From Fusarium oxysporum f. sp. lycopersici 4287 (taxonomy: Eukaryota > Ascomycota > Sordariomycetes > Hypocreales > Nectriaceae): a stretch of 64,000 bases of DNA. The DNA lies in NCBI RefSeq assembly GCF_000149955.1, contig NC_030990.1, positions 186,001-250,000 of the forward strand, read 5' to 3'. Positions 22,299 to 33,275 of the stretch are shown here, one piece after another. A program made the position numbers and the translations under genes. Under the pieces are notes generated by a model that was not told the DNA's origin, ran no database searches, and saw only the letters and a program-made list of their open reading frames with translations. Every line of letters begins with the position of its first letter. Positions within the stretch are counted from its first letter, which is position 1.

Positions 22299-23161
22299 TT
22301 CTGTGAACGTTGTTTTAGAAGTTTCTTAACGAGAAGGCCAATGACACAAGTCGGCGAAAACAAGATTGACGTGTGAAGTGTTGGATCAGCGCCCGGTTCT
22401 TGGAGTTGACAACTTTAAGGCCGCACCTGATCTGAAGGAACATGTTCCTACTAGACTTGGCGGAGGACTTGACCGAGTGCCCCACTGACATGGTGAATAT
22501 CCAATTACATAGATCCTGCGCCATTCTTTGTCAAATAGCCTCTGTCTCAGCCAATTCTGCTCGGATAAGTTCATGCCGGTAGCCAGATAGGCCGGGATTC
22601 ATACCGGCCGGCCGAGGAGGGGTTCATGTTTTGGACTTAGCCAGGTGCGTGGATTCACGTCTTTACGTAACTGATACCGGAACATACGCAACCCAATCTC
22701 ATTGCGGATTGGTGTTTGTCGCTCGGAGGCCACCGGAGAGATCGTTATGCAGGTATGAATGAGAAACTTTAGCCGTCAGGTATTGGCCAGACCAGAGGGT
22801 GATAACCCTGACTACCGGCCCGCGCACTTTTGATTGGTCCACACTCAGATCCTTCGCCCAGTGTTCTACGTTCTTGGCGTTCCGGCTGGGCTCGCTAGCG
22901 ATATGGCCGAGCCTCAACTGCACGACCACAGTACTAAGGATGTTCCTTACAAGACCGGTGGCACGGGAAGTGAACTAGAATCAATGGAGGGGCATTGTAT
23001 AGATTGTAACTATAAGAAAAAGCCACTATAACATGAGTAGCGAGTAAATGCAGTAATTCCAGCGAACAATCCATCCAGAAGATTGCCCAGACCGCCTTGT
23101 GCCTCTGCCAGTTTGATCGCCAAGCCACTTTCAAGTGCAGTTTAGCCACTCCCTAGCCAAT
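22299..23161. promoter_or_regulatory. Divergent promoter of SDR and GH3 genes
   Basis: About 860 bp. Contains TACCGGCCGGCCG at 22602-22614 and TACCGGCCCG at 22813-22822, related to elements in the other promoters of this block. No gene is seen. Confidence 0.45.
22813..22822 (+). promoter_or_regulatory. TACCGGNCC element
   Basis: TACCGGCCCG in the SDR/GH3 divergent promoter, preceded by AC. A second core (TACCGGCCGG, 22602-22611) lies 200 bp away. Confidence 0.4.
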
Positions 23162-25414
23162 ATGGAGGAGAGTCTCAATTTCCATCGAGCAGTCAAACAG
23201 CTCCAGGGCGGAAAGGACGCCCCAAGACTTGCGCAAACCTTGCTTCAACATCTCACCAAAGATGAGAAACTGGGTTTGCTACATGGCGACCCGCCTTTCT
23301 GGAAAGGTTTCTCCCATCTCTTTGGCGGCGAATACACAAAGCGACCCTATAGCCACGGAAAACTGGATCGTATGGGAATCCCAGGCGTACAATACTGCGA
23401 CGGTCCTCGAGGAGTCAACATCAACCAGGCCACCGTCTTTCCGTGCAGCACAGCTCGAGGTGCAACCTGGGATACCGCACTAGAGGAAAGCGTCGCGCGA
23501 GCCATCGGTCGCGAAGCTCGAGCCTATGGAGCCAACTGCGTAGGAAGCGTCTGCGTAAACCTACCACGACATCCAGCTTGGGGTCGTGTGCAAGAGACTT
23601 ACGGCGAGGATCCTCTTCTCTTGGGCGAGTTTGGGACTGCGCATGTTCGCGGTCTGCAGGAAAATGTAATGGCATGCGTCAAGCATTTCGCTCTCAACTC
23701 AATGGAGACGGCTCGATTCCGTGTCAACGTGTCGATCGACGCTTGTGCACTTCATGAGGTCTATCTGCCCCATTTCAAACAGTGCATTGAGGCTGGTGCA
23801 CTCTCCATCATGACGGCCTACAATTCTATCAACGGAGAATGGGCAGGCGAGTCAGTCGCTCTCATTCGTAACATCTTGCGCGAGAGATGGAGCTTTTCGG
23901 GCATCGTCATTACAGACTGGCTGTTTGGTCTGCGAGACGGAGTCAAGTCAGTTAAAGCGGATCTCGACATCGAATGCCCTTTCCAGAATCGCAGGCAGAC
24001 ATCTCTGCGTCCTGCCCTTGAGTCAGGAGAGATAAGCTGGTCTGATATTGACAGAATAGCCAGCCGTATCATACAAACTCAGCTGACGTTCTATGCCAAT
24101 CGCCAATCGGTTGAGCCGGAAAGGGCAGTCGTGTTTGGTAGAGAACACCGTGAGTTGGCGAGGACTGTTGCCTCAAGAGCCATTGTTCTGCTCAAGAATG
24201 GCCTCATCAATGAACAGCCACTTCTTCCTCTATCGCAATCCATCAAGAATTGCGCTATAGTTGGTAGACACGCCGATTCTGCACTGACTGGCGATCGCGC
24301 CTCATCTTGGGTCCACTGCCCTGAAGTTATCTCTCCCTACCAAGGCCTGAAAGAGCAACTCCCACATACATCAATCACCCTTTCAGCATCCAGAGACATT
24401 AGGGCTGCAGTGGAAGCGGCAAGAAAGTCTGAAGTGGCCATAGTAATGGTTGGCTACGACGGCGATGACGAAGGAGAATTCCTCAAGCCCTCGTGGGAGA
24501 ATGACGGAGAGGCTCTGGCGCTGCTTCCTCAACCTGATGGATCTCCAGAAGCGCAGCGGGTTGTTGAAGGTAGAGCCAAGGCGGCTGATGTCTCACATCG
24601 CCCTCAGGCTGGAACTGGCGCTCGGCCGGAGGATGATCTAGCAAGTCGTCCAGTTGGCGGCGATCGCAGAAGTGTTCGTCTCGCACCAGAAGACGTGGAG
24701 TTAATTCGGGCTGTTGTCAAGACCAATCCAAGAACTATCGTATCCATCATCACCGCTGGTGCTGTCATCATCGAGGAATGGCACGATATTGTTCCTTCGA
24801 TACTCATACATTGGTACAATGGCTGTGAAAATGGAAGGGCTTTAGCCGATATCCTCGCTGGCAGATCCAATCCAAGCGGCCACCTTCCCTGGAGCATGCC
24901 ACGAACAGAAGTCCATCTACCTTCGTTTGACCCAGACGCCAACCAAGTCACTTACGACAAGTGGTTTGGTCAGAGGATGCTCGATAAGATGGGCGTCAAG
25001 GCAGCTTACCCACTAGGCTTCGGTCTATCATACACAACTTTTGAAGTTGAGTGCATTGACTTTGATACTTCCTCACTGGACGAGACTTTCAGTCTGCAAG
25101 TCGGAGCAAGGGTAAGAAATACTGGGTCTAGGCTAGGCCACTGCGTGGTGCAGATTTATGGCTGCCCGGACCTAGGACCAGGTCAACACGACTTTCCAAA
25201 CCGCCTACTTGCTGGATTTCAGGTAGTTGAGCTATCGGGACAGGAGACAAAGTGGGTGCAAGTAAAGACATCTCTCGCTCCTTTTCGCCGTTGGGAAGAA
25301 GGCGACCTTAGGCTCACGGCTCGCTCGATCCTGTTCCAGGTCGGCCAATATGCTGGAGACCAGAAGAGCTTGAGTTATCGTTTTCACCCCAGAGGTGCCG
25401 AAGCTCGTTTATAA
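23162..25414 (+). CDS. Glycoside hydrolase family 3, intracellular beta-glucosidase-like
   Basis: Single-exon gene for 750 residues from the ATG at 23162; an in-frame ATG at 23135 would add nine. Motifs: GIPGVQYCDGPRGVN, VKHFALNSMETAR and the nucleophile block GIVITDWLFGLRDG (Asp in TDW); a C-terminal AYPLGFGLSYT followed by a fibronectin-III-like domain. Retaining GH3 enzymes hydrolyse terminal beta-glucosides or related sugars. There is no signal peptide, so it should act in the cytosol on imported glycosides, unlike the second GH3 in this window, which is secreted. A Gly/Arg/Ala-rich linker between the two catalytic lobes (about 24540-24690) is longer and more polar than typical. Sugar specificity cannot be read from sequence. 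Confidence 0.85.
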   Translation: MEESLNFHRAVKQLQGGKDAPRLAQTLLQHLTKDEKLGLLHGDPPFWKGFSHLFGGEYTKRPYSHGKLDRMGIPGVQYCDGPRGVNINQATVFPCSTARGATWDTALEESVARAIGREARAYGANCVGSVCVNLPRHPAWGRVQETYGEDPLLLGEFGTAHVRGLQENVMACVKHFALNSMETARFRVNVSIDACALHEVYLPHFKQCIEAGALSIMTAYNSINGEWAGESVALIRNILRERWSFSGIVITDWLFGLRDGVKSVKADLDIECPFQNRRQTSLRPALESGEISWSDIDRIASRIIQTQLTFYANRQSVEPERAVVFGREHRELARTVASRAIVLLKNGLINEQPLLPLSQSIKNCAIVGRHADSALTGDRASSWVHCPEVISPYQGLKEQLPHTSITLSASRDIRAAVEAARKSEVAIVMVGYDGDDEGEFLKPSWENDGEALALLPQPDGSPEAQRVVEGRAKAADVSHRPQAGTGARPEDDLASRPVGGDRRSVRLAPEDVELIRAVVKTNPRTIVSIITAGAVIIEEWHDIVPSILIHWYNGCENGRALADILAGRSNPSGHLPWSMPRTEVHLPSFDPDANQVTYDKWFGQRMLDKMGVKAAYPLGFGLSYTTFEVECIDFDTSSLDETFSLQVGARVRNTGSRLGHCVVQIYGCPDLGPGQHDFPNRLLAGFQVVELSGQETKWVQVKTSLAPFRRWEEGDLRLTARSILFQVGQYAGDQKSLSYRFHPRGAEARL

Positions 25415-25937
25415 GATCAAGTTTCTAGCGAAGGAAGGTACTCAAGATTGATTAGATTAAACTAGATCGTTCATTACCACTCGCTGTAGCTTGCCTGGCA
25501 GACGAAAGTCATCTCGATGCAGTGGGGAAACTCGCAAACTACCGCCTATACACACAATGCCGCCTTAAGTCCGACTAATGGCCGTTTCCTGCGTGTCCTT
25601 CTGCCACAATTTGAGTATGTTAGCACATGCCCTCACAGTTGACGATTGTTTTTACAGTTGATGAGATATGTATCACGGCTACACGAAAAAACTCTTCATG
25701 GACTCTATTGCAAATCTCTATTGTTCCTCTTCTGATACACCAAGAATTTTAGTGGGTGATGCAACTATGTAGCTGATTGCTACCTGTAAGGTTAAACCTT
25801 TGGCTGCCAACACAGATAAAAAGCACACAATACTTGGTGGGCGATGCTTATTCATGAGCGCACGCTGAATAAATACATACACATCCATCTTGATTAAACC
25901 TTGATTTGTCTCCATACCCAAGCCCCCAATCAAAGTC
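25415..25937. other. Intergenic, convergent 3' ends
   Basis: The 523 bp between the GH3 and GH106-like genes hold no recognisable gene, RNA or repeat. The only open frame (25718-25933 minus) has no domain. Confidence 0.6.
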
Positions 25938-28900
25938 TCAGAGCCTCAAAGTCACCTTGTGATAAGGTACGAGATACACCCTCCCCACCAACCCGTTGTC
26001 CGTCTTAGCCGGCGTCGGCCATTTCAGCTGGATATCCTGAGTTGAAATCTCAAGCGGAATATCACCTGCATTCCTAATCCTGGGAAGAAGACTTCTAACA
26101 TAGTTCCACATTGTAGTTGGGACAACAGCCAAGATCTCATTCTCTCCACGCTTCATAAAAGGACCAAGATCTACAACGGGATTCCTGGGGTCGACAGGAG
26201 GTAGACGCTTTCCGTTCACCCACAACTTCATAGCATGCATGACTGGCTCAAACTTGACGTACGCACCATCGAGGTTCTTGGTAGAGTATTGTGAGGGTGG
26301 CCACGTGAACGATGTGCTGTAGTAACCAAGGCCAGAAGAGTTGGTGAGCTCTGGACCGAGTTCTGTCCAGGACCTGAGAGGAGCTGTCAATGTGTGTGTC
26401 GAGTTACGCTTCGAAGCAATCGCAGATGCATCTGAAAAGTTTGACGGCGCTTCCCAATGCTCCGCAGTCAAGGTCCATTTTTCGAGCTGTATTTCTTCGG
26501 GCGAGTCAAAATACTTGATAGAATGTGAAGCTCCGTTACTCAGTGTTACCCTGCCACCAGAGCTCCTTGAGGTAGCATGAAGCTCTATCTCGTGCCTGTT
26601 TGTAAGCTTGCCCCCCAAAATACCAGCCGGCTTCTTGGAAATGTGGACGACTGGTGTCTCAACGTACTTGAGCGGCTTGTTGCTTACGGCTATGATGGCT
26701 GTCTGGTTGGCTGCTAGTGACAAGGGGATGTTGATAGTTCCAGAAAGTCTATCAGCGCTGTAGAAAAGAACTGGCTCTTGGGTGCCTGTCCAGGCATCGA
26801 ACCAGTAAGGCACACCGTTGGAGGCAATCTTGACGATCCCGGTTGAAGGCTGTGATGCACCGAGTATGAATATCAAGTCCATGCCACTTACCGGATCCCA
26901 TCTACGTGCGTGCTTCCATAGCTTGTCAGAGATAGCTGTGACCTTTGGCCTTATCCCCAGAGACTGAAGAGTAGCAGCAACTTTACTCTTCTTGCTCTGG
27001 TGGACAGATGGTAGTTTGAGCAAGCTCTTATATGCATCCCATGTCTTAAACTTTTCACCACGTCGGTTTGTCGGAAGGAACACGGGAGAATCAACCAAAA
27101 TGACTGGCAATCCAGCTTTGGCGAACCTTGTGATGTCTTCTATAGCTTGTAGGGTGATATTGCTGCGGGCTGGAAGGACCAGTGCTTTAAAGGCACCCGT
27201 CTTTGGCGCAAGGACTTTATTATCGACGTAAGCTTGCGGAAGCTTGAAGTTTGCTGGAGTGACGTAGGCATAGGTGTAGCCTTTTGAGTAGGGTTAGTCT
27301 TGGATAGCGATAACGATTAAGCATCAACTCACTAGCTCTCTCAAGATCATTCTCAGCATAAACATTGTAAGTCCAGAGAGGGTCCGTTTTGGCCACCTTG
27401 TTGTATATAGCAACGTCTAGATTTGCTACGCCCATTTGCATTGAATACTGTGCTCTCCCAAGATAGCCCAATACTTCATCAAGACCATGCTCCCATGCGG
27501 GCTGTCGAGGAGAATACAGCTCGGAAAAGCCGTACTGGAAGGGGGTGTATCCTGGCCATGTAGTGTTGTAATAATTGCCACTGTATGGCTGCCCGTGCAG
27601 AACAAACTTGTTTGTGTTAGCAGTGAAGGCCGCGTCAGCAGAGAAGAGCAGCTCAGTTAGAAGCTGAGAATAAGGTCTCCCAGGCATGGCACCAAGTTCA
27701 TTCGAAACAACCTTCTTGCCTGCCAAGACTGCTGGTCCAATGTATTGTTTGTAAGCGTCGGGGTTATCGTGGAACCCCAGACTTTCAGCTTCGGGGATAT
27801 CGACAAACGGGACATTAGCGCCCATATCCATGGGCAAGTTGTATGAAACTTGAGTTCTGAAGTTCAGCCCGAGGTTCGTCTGTAGCCAGTCCCGGAGAGT
27901 CGTGATGTATTCACGATAGCACAGTTCCAGGATCTCGACGAAGTCATTCACAACGCCTTGGCCTTTGTCCGGTGTGTTCAGCACGGCTTCAAAGGGTCCC
28001 AGAACTCCAGCCTGTATGGCAAGGTTGTTGCTCTTATACATAATAAGCGGCAAGTATGTGAGGAGGTCGTAGCCATGGCGCCTTTTGAAGAGCTTCGGAA
28101 TGTCGGGTGTCCATGTTATGGTGCTGAGTATCTCCGGACTATCTTCCCAGCCTGTAGCAGGATGTCAGTATGATCGTGGTCACAACATCCGACGAAACGG
28201 TGGATTTCTTACCAGCTTCTGCACACTGCTTGATTAATGATCGCACATTGCTATTTTTGAGAATGTAGTTCTGCCAAAATCGGATGGTGGCCTTTGCTCC
28301 TTTTGCGCTAAAGTGATCGACCGTGTACGAACCATTGGAATAGATAGGATTGGTATCGTTACTGCTAAACTTGAGATTCTTGATGAGAGATCTTCTGCTG
28401 TAGAATGCAAAAGCCCATTGTTCGGTCCCGTCAGGCGTCTTGGGGAATTTATACTTGACAATGCCTTCGGTCGAGACTTTATCCGTATGTTGCACAAGAC
28501 TACCATTGGCGAGGACAAAGGACGTGTGTGTATCACTGGCACCTGGGAAAGGGCTGGCGCCAAGTTTCCTTGTTTGGCGAGAATCGACAGTCGCTGTGAC
28601 CAAGGAAACCAGCTTTCCGGTGCCCCAGCCGGGAAGGGGTTTATCAAGAGACCCATTTGCAGGAACCTGAATGGCAAACGGAACCTTTTTTGAGCGAGGA
28701 GTTAGCAGCTGACGACCAAGAATAGGAAGAGACTGCGAGAACATGAAGGACTTACCAGATCCCACTGCAATCCTTCTTCATCAGGATCTGCAGGGACTCC
28801 CTGGCCCTGATTAGGACCGAGTGCGAAGTCCATCTTCAAGCCATGTGATACATGAGCTTTGGCTGCTTGTTCGAGAACATCAACAAATGCAGGTGATCCA

Positions 28901-29202
28901 AAGCCATAGGTGGCCCAGTCAGCTCCTGGCGGATACCGACCCCCATGACCTCCATACTGGTAGAAAGGAACGAACTCGACACCTCCAGCTCCGATACTAC
29001 CGGCACTAGCAATGTCATCAGCTACTTTTGACACATCAGCACTGGCATCCGGCAGCCAATATCGGAAGAGAGGACGCGAGGTGACAGGTGGGTTCTTGAA
29101 AGAAGTGTAGTGGTTGGTGATATCAGGTGTCTCAGGCCTCGCAGAAGAGGGGACGATTAGGAGGCATGCTGCTACAAGGGACAAGAGTGTTGTTTTCGCC
29201 AT
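25938..29202 (-). CDS. Secreted GH106-like protein, putative alpha-L-rhamnosidase
   Basis: Four exons with introns of 71, 61 and 52 nt give an intact 1026-residue frame. MAKTTLLSLVAACLLIVPSSA is a clear signal peptide. The N-terminal region reads RPLFRYWLPDASADVSK, AGGVEFVPFYQYGG and FALGPNQGQGVPADPDEEGL, typical of the large GH106-type alpha-L-rhamnosidase family. The C-terminal third (FKPVMHAMKLWVNG-like, here EPVMHAMKLWVNGKRLPP) resembles the carbohydrate-binding jelly-roll domain found in these proteins. It would cleave terminal rhamnose outside the cell. The divergent neighbour is a GH78 rhamnosidase without a signal peptide, so two unrelated rhamnosidase families would cover the two compartments. 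Family assignment is from remembered sequence features, not a profile search. Confidence 0.7.
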
Positions 29203-29771
29203 GGTAAACAGTTTCACGACAAAAGGCGACTGTCCAATCGGCTCTCTGATGGAATGTTTCAAATATAGTTTATTGCAACGCAAGGAGATTTATAAGATAT
29301 ACAAATGTCAAGTCTCATCGGCCCTGGAGAGACGGACTTTCCAGGATCTCTTCCAGCATTAGAATTTCCCCCGCTGTAATACTTGGCATGCTCGGCATAT
29401 CTTCAAGCGAAATGTGATGATCATGGGTTCGGCCGTAATCAGTAATCTCTCTGTTGACAACCGAAGATCTACCATGCGATATTACAAAAACGCGGGGTTG
29501 GTGATTCGTCTCCGACTTCTAACCGTGCTAATGTGGTTGCATCTACACTACCGGTCCGGCTGCTCTAACCGAACACTATCCTGACAGCCACCTCGGCTCC
29601 AGCTAGTCAATTTGGTCGCGAGACCCGAGTTAGCAAGGCCTAGCGTCACGTAAGAAATACCAGCTCATTGTGCCGGACCTTTTGCTCACTACCGAACGAA
29701 ACGTACCTCTTCATAAAACCAATACCAGTATTGCATCTCATCTCTTACCGCTGTATTGGTCAGCGCTAAAC
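29203..29771. promoter_or_regulatory. Divergent promoter of GH106-like and GH78 genes
   Basis: 569 bp between two rhamnosidase-type genes. Carries TACCGGTCCGG at 29549-29559. No other gene is visible. Confidence 0.5.
29549..29559 (+). promoter_or_regulatory. TACCGGNCC element (TACCGGTCCGG)
   Basis: One of six TACCGGNCC elements found in promoters of this gene block. Located 213 bp before the GH78 start and about 350 bp before the GH106-like start. CGG/CCG triplets suggest a Zn2Cys6 target. Confidence 0.45.
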
Positions 29772-32471
29772 ATGGCATCAGAAACAACCATCACTATCGT
29801 GCACGTGTCTTTTGACCATCACCATTCCGGGATTGGAGTAGCAACGTCCAGGCCGTCAATATCGTGGAGATTTGGAGGGACAACAGTTGGCTGGACGCAA
29901 GAATCATGCGACATAGAGGTTTGCCTGAGACAGCAGGCCTCATATCCGGCCGCGGACGCTATTCAAATATTCACTCTCGATACTACAGATTCGGTCAACG
30001 TACCTTGGCCGGCAAGGGAGCTCTCCAGTGGCGAGCAAGCTACGGTTCGTGTGCGCAGCCGAGGGCAACGTATCGAGACTACTTGGTCAGAGCCATTTCG
30101 AGTAGAAGCAGGCCTTTTGAAAGCAACAGACTGGACATGCGACTTGATCGAGACGCCATTTCTGGTCGAAACCACCGAAACTCATCCTCCAACGCTTTTT
30201 CGACGATCTTTTGTACTCAAGCAAGTGCCTTGTAAAGTACGCTTATATATCACATCTCACGGCATCCATGAAGCTGAGATCAACGGCATCAAAGTTTCCG
30301 ATCAGGTGTTGGCACCAGGATGGACAGCATATGATCATGAGCTGCAGTATCAGGTACATGACGTTGGACAACTTCTCCGTCAAGGGACCGAAAATGTGAT
30401 TGGGATTCACGTGGCCGAGGGGTGGTATTGCGGAAGACTTGGCTTTGGTGGAGGCCGGCATAACATCTGGGGCTCAAGACTTGGCGTCATTGCTCAGCTC
30501 GTATTGACCTTTCAAGAGATAACCCAGACCATCGGGTCAGACTCGGACTGGACATGCCATCGCAGCCCGATAGAGACTGCTAGTCTCTACGATGGAGAGA
30601 CCTATGACATGGCGAAAGAGCAAGTAGGATGGTCTTCAGGCGGATTCAACGACGAGGGCTGGAGCACAGTCAAAGTATGCCGGTATGACCCAGAGCGCCT
30701 GACATGTTCGGATGGGCCTCCGATCCGTCCTACCCAATCTCTGCCTGCAATCCAAATCACTCACAGCATCAATGGCAATGCTATACTCGATTTTGGTCAG
30801 AACTTGGTTGGTTGGGTGCGGTTCAGAGTTCCTAAAGGCCCTGCGGGGCATAAGATCACACTTATTCATGCAGAGACACTAGAGAACGGCGAGTGCGTTA
30901 CCAGAACTCTCCGCCTCGCCAAGGTGACGGACGTTGTGGTACTGGGGCAATCTTCAAGCCCGGAGGTAGTCTACTGGAACCCCAGGTTTACTTTTCATGG
31001 GTTTCGCTATGTCGAAGTTATTGACTGGCCAGAGGCTGAGCTGCAGCTGGATGACTTCTCCGCCGTGGTTATCCATAGTGATATGCAAAGAACAGGATAC
31101 CTCACCTGTTCCGATCCGCTGATTAGTCGCCTTCACGAGAACGTCGTGTGGTCTATGCGAGGAAACTTTGTCGGTATCCCCACAGACTGTCCGCAGAGAG
31201 ACGAACGGTTAGGATATACTGGAGACATACAGATCTTTTCGCCAACTGCCTGCTTCCTCTATGATTGCTACAGCACACTCAGGAGCTGGCTTCGGAACCT
31301 CGCAGCCGAACAGAAAGAGGGTGCAAACGGTTCTCCGCCTATCTTCTCACCAAAGGCAATGCCCGTTCCTAACTTTCCGCTGGCTATCTGGGGCGACGCG
31401 ACAATCTTAGTACCGTGGGATCTCTACTGGGCATATGGCGACGTTGAGATACTATCCACGCAGTATGAGACTATGATAGGCTGGATAGACCAGGGGATTC
31501 CACGCGCTGCCAATGGCCTCTGGGGACAAGTGCGTGTCCAACTGGGAGACTGGCTTGACCCAATGGCTCCTCCTGATCGGCCTCATCTCGGTATCACAGA
31601 TTCTCAATTGGTGGCTAATGCCTATTTGATAAGAATTACTGATGTGATGAGCGAGGTATGTACTATACTTGGCCATGCATCCAAGGCATCTACATACTCG
31701 AAGCATGCTGTCGAGCTTCGTGCTGCTTTCGCCTCGGAGTACATCACACAGACTGGCCGTCTCGTATCTGACTCCCAAACGGCATATGCTCTTGCTATCC
31801 AATTCGATCTTTTCCCTACACCTGCTCAGAGACACCACGCCGTGGAACGATTGCAGCATCTAATTCTTCATCGATCTCGCTGCAAAATTGCTACTGGATT
31901 CGCTGGCACGCCTGCTATAGGACATGCACTCTCAAAAGCGGGAAAATATCAGCTATTCTATATGATGCTCACAAACACTAAGCCACCCTCATGGTTATAT
32001 CCTGTAACAATGGGAGCTACGACTATCTGGGAGCGTTGGGACAGTGTTCTCCCAGACGGTACTATTCACCCTAGTGAGATGACCTCGCTGAACCATTACG
32101 CCTTTGGGGCTGTGGCAGATTGGCTTCATGCCTACGTTGGAGGATTAAAACCGCTGCTTCCAGGATGGAAGAAGTTTCGTATCGCTCCGAAGCCTGGGGG
32201 TGGTATTACATGGGCATCTGCTAGCTTGGAGTGTCCTTATGGTGAAATAGTGGTTGATTGGAAGCTTGATGACGGAAACCTTGTTGTTGAGGTCAAGGTC
32301 CCGCCTAATACGACGGCTGAAGTGCAGCTAGGAACGAAAGAATGCGAAGTGGTTGGTTCGGGCTTTCACACATTCCGAGCTGCGTATGTTGAGCCCGAGA
32401 AACTGTCACTTCCTCCTCCCCTGCCATTTACTACAGAAGATGATGACCCAAAATTAGTCACAAAGGATTAA
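29772..32471 (+). CDS. Alpha-L-rhamnosidase, GH78, intracellular
   Basis: Single exon, 899 residues from the ATG at 29772; an upstream in-frame extension has no ATG. Order: N-terminal beta-sandwich domains (LFRRSFVLKQ, HGIHEAEINGIKVSDQVLAPGWT), then the (alpha/alpha)6 catalytic domain with GIPTDCPQRDERLGYTGD, which contains the conserved acidic residues of GH78, and GATTIWERWDSVLPDG near the C-terminus, followed by the small C-terminal beta domain (WASASLECPYGEI). The enzyme inverts and releases L-rhamnose from glycosides. There is no signal peptide, so it acts in the cytosol, which requires substrate uptake; an MFS gene follows on the same strand. The length is usual for fungal and bacterial GH78. 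Confidence 0.9.
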   Translation: MASETTITIVHVSFDHHHSGIGVATSRPSISWRFGGTTVGWTQESCDIEVCLRQQASYPAADAIQIFTLDTTDSVNVPWPARELSSGEQATVRVRSRGQRIETTWSEPFRVEAGLLKATDWTCDLIETPFLVETTETHPPTLFRRSFVLKQVPCKVRLYITSHGIHEAEINGIKVSDQVLAPGWTAYDHELQYQVHDVGQLLRQGTENVIGIHVAEGWYCGRLGFGGGRHNIWGSRLGVIAQLVLTFQEITQTIGSDSDWTCHRSPIETASLYDGETYDMAKEQVGWSSGGFNDEGWSTVKVCRYDPERLTCSDGPPIRPTQSLPAIQITHSINGNAILDFGQNLVGWVRFRVPKGPAGHKITLIHAETLENGECVTRTLRLAKVTDVVVLGQSSSPEVVYWNPRFTFHGFRYVEVIDWPEAELQLDDFSAVVIHSDMQRTGYLTCSDPLISRLHENVVWSMRGNFVGIPTDCPQRDERLGYTGDIQIFSPTACFLYDCYSTLRSWLRNLAAEQKEGANGSPPIFSPKAMPVPNFPLAIWGDATILVPWDLYWAYGDVEILSTQYETMIGWIDQGIPRAANGLWGQVRVQLGDWLDPMAPPDRPHLGITDSQLVANAYLIRITDVMSEVCTILGHASKASTYSKHAVELRAAFASEYITQTGRLVSDSQTAYALAIQFDLFPTPAQRHHAVERLQHLILHRSRCKIATGFAGTPAIGHALSKAGKYQLFYMMLTNTKPPSWLYPVTMGATTIWERWDSVLPDGTIHPSEMTSLNHYAFGAVADWLHAYVGGLKPLLPGWKKFRIAPKPGGGITWASASLECPYGEIVVDWKLDDGNLVVEVKVPPNTTAEVQLGTKECEVVGSGFHTFRAAYVEPEKLSLPPPLPFTTEDDDPKLVTKD

Positions 32472-33275
32472 CATTTAATCGATATAGTTTAAGTAATCAA
32501 TACACTTGTGACGACTTTCTCAACTTGTTAGTCCTCCGAAGTAGCTGTCATGATTTATCCAATTATGTAAAGCTCTACCTTGCTAGTCAATCGTCTATGT
32601 TTCGCTCGCTCCTGTTGAAACTGCTCGTGTTGGCGTCTAGTGGAATGCTCCAAAGGGTGACATAAAATTCACTAGCAAGCATTCATACAAATGTTTGTTC
32701 GTCAATTCTCATTTTTCTCTGTCAATATTGGGTTTGTATCTGATTTGCTCAGGGGTGTTGCATTGCAACGCGCTAACGGGCCGGTTACATTTGATTGGTG
32801 TACCCAAGCCGGGGCTTGGGAATGCTTTCTGTGGCACGACTATTGACCCCATGGGAAGCTGAATGCAAGGAAACCACGAACCAATCTCTAAAGGGTCCGT
32901 CCAATCCCTGCGTGAGCCGACTCTCGGATGAATAACGTCCAAATCCAACGGACCAACAAACATCTAGATCTGTTTCTGGACTCGTCCTTCGGTCAGCGCA
33001 GTGTTGATGCTCCGAAGCAGCCATTGCGAACGCAACGCCACTCGGCCTTTATCGTGATTCAGAGGATCTGAACTGCGGGGTAAATCTGGGGAAGAAACTC
33101 CAGGACCGATTGCCACTTTGATAGTGTTGGCTCTCAGTCCCGGGACCGGTAGTGGCTTGCTCTCGATTCTCAGCACCATCTGCTCTATCAACTACTTAAG
33201 TCTCCAGAGCAGTTTGCAGATCACTATACACTACCCCAAGTTCACAGTCAGCCCAAACTATTTCAGAAGACCGCA
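32472..33275. promoter_or_regulatory. MFS upstream region
   Basis: 804 bp between the GH78 stop and the MFS start. Contains TACCGGTCCCGG on the minus strand (33140-33151), 125 bp before the MFS ATG. Short open frames here have no domain. Confidence 0.45.
33140..33151 (-). promoter_or_regulatory. TACCGGNCC element (TACCGGTCCCGG)
   Basis: Reverse-strand copy of the shared element, 125 bp upstream of the MFS transporter start. Confidence 0.4.
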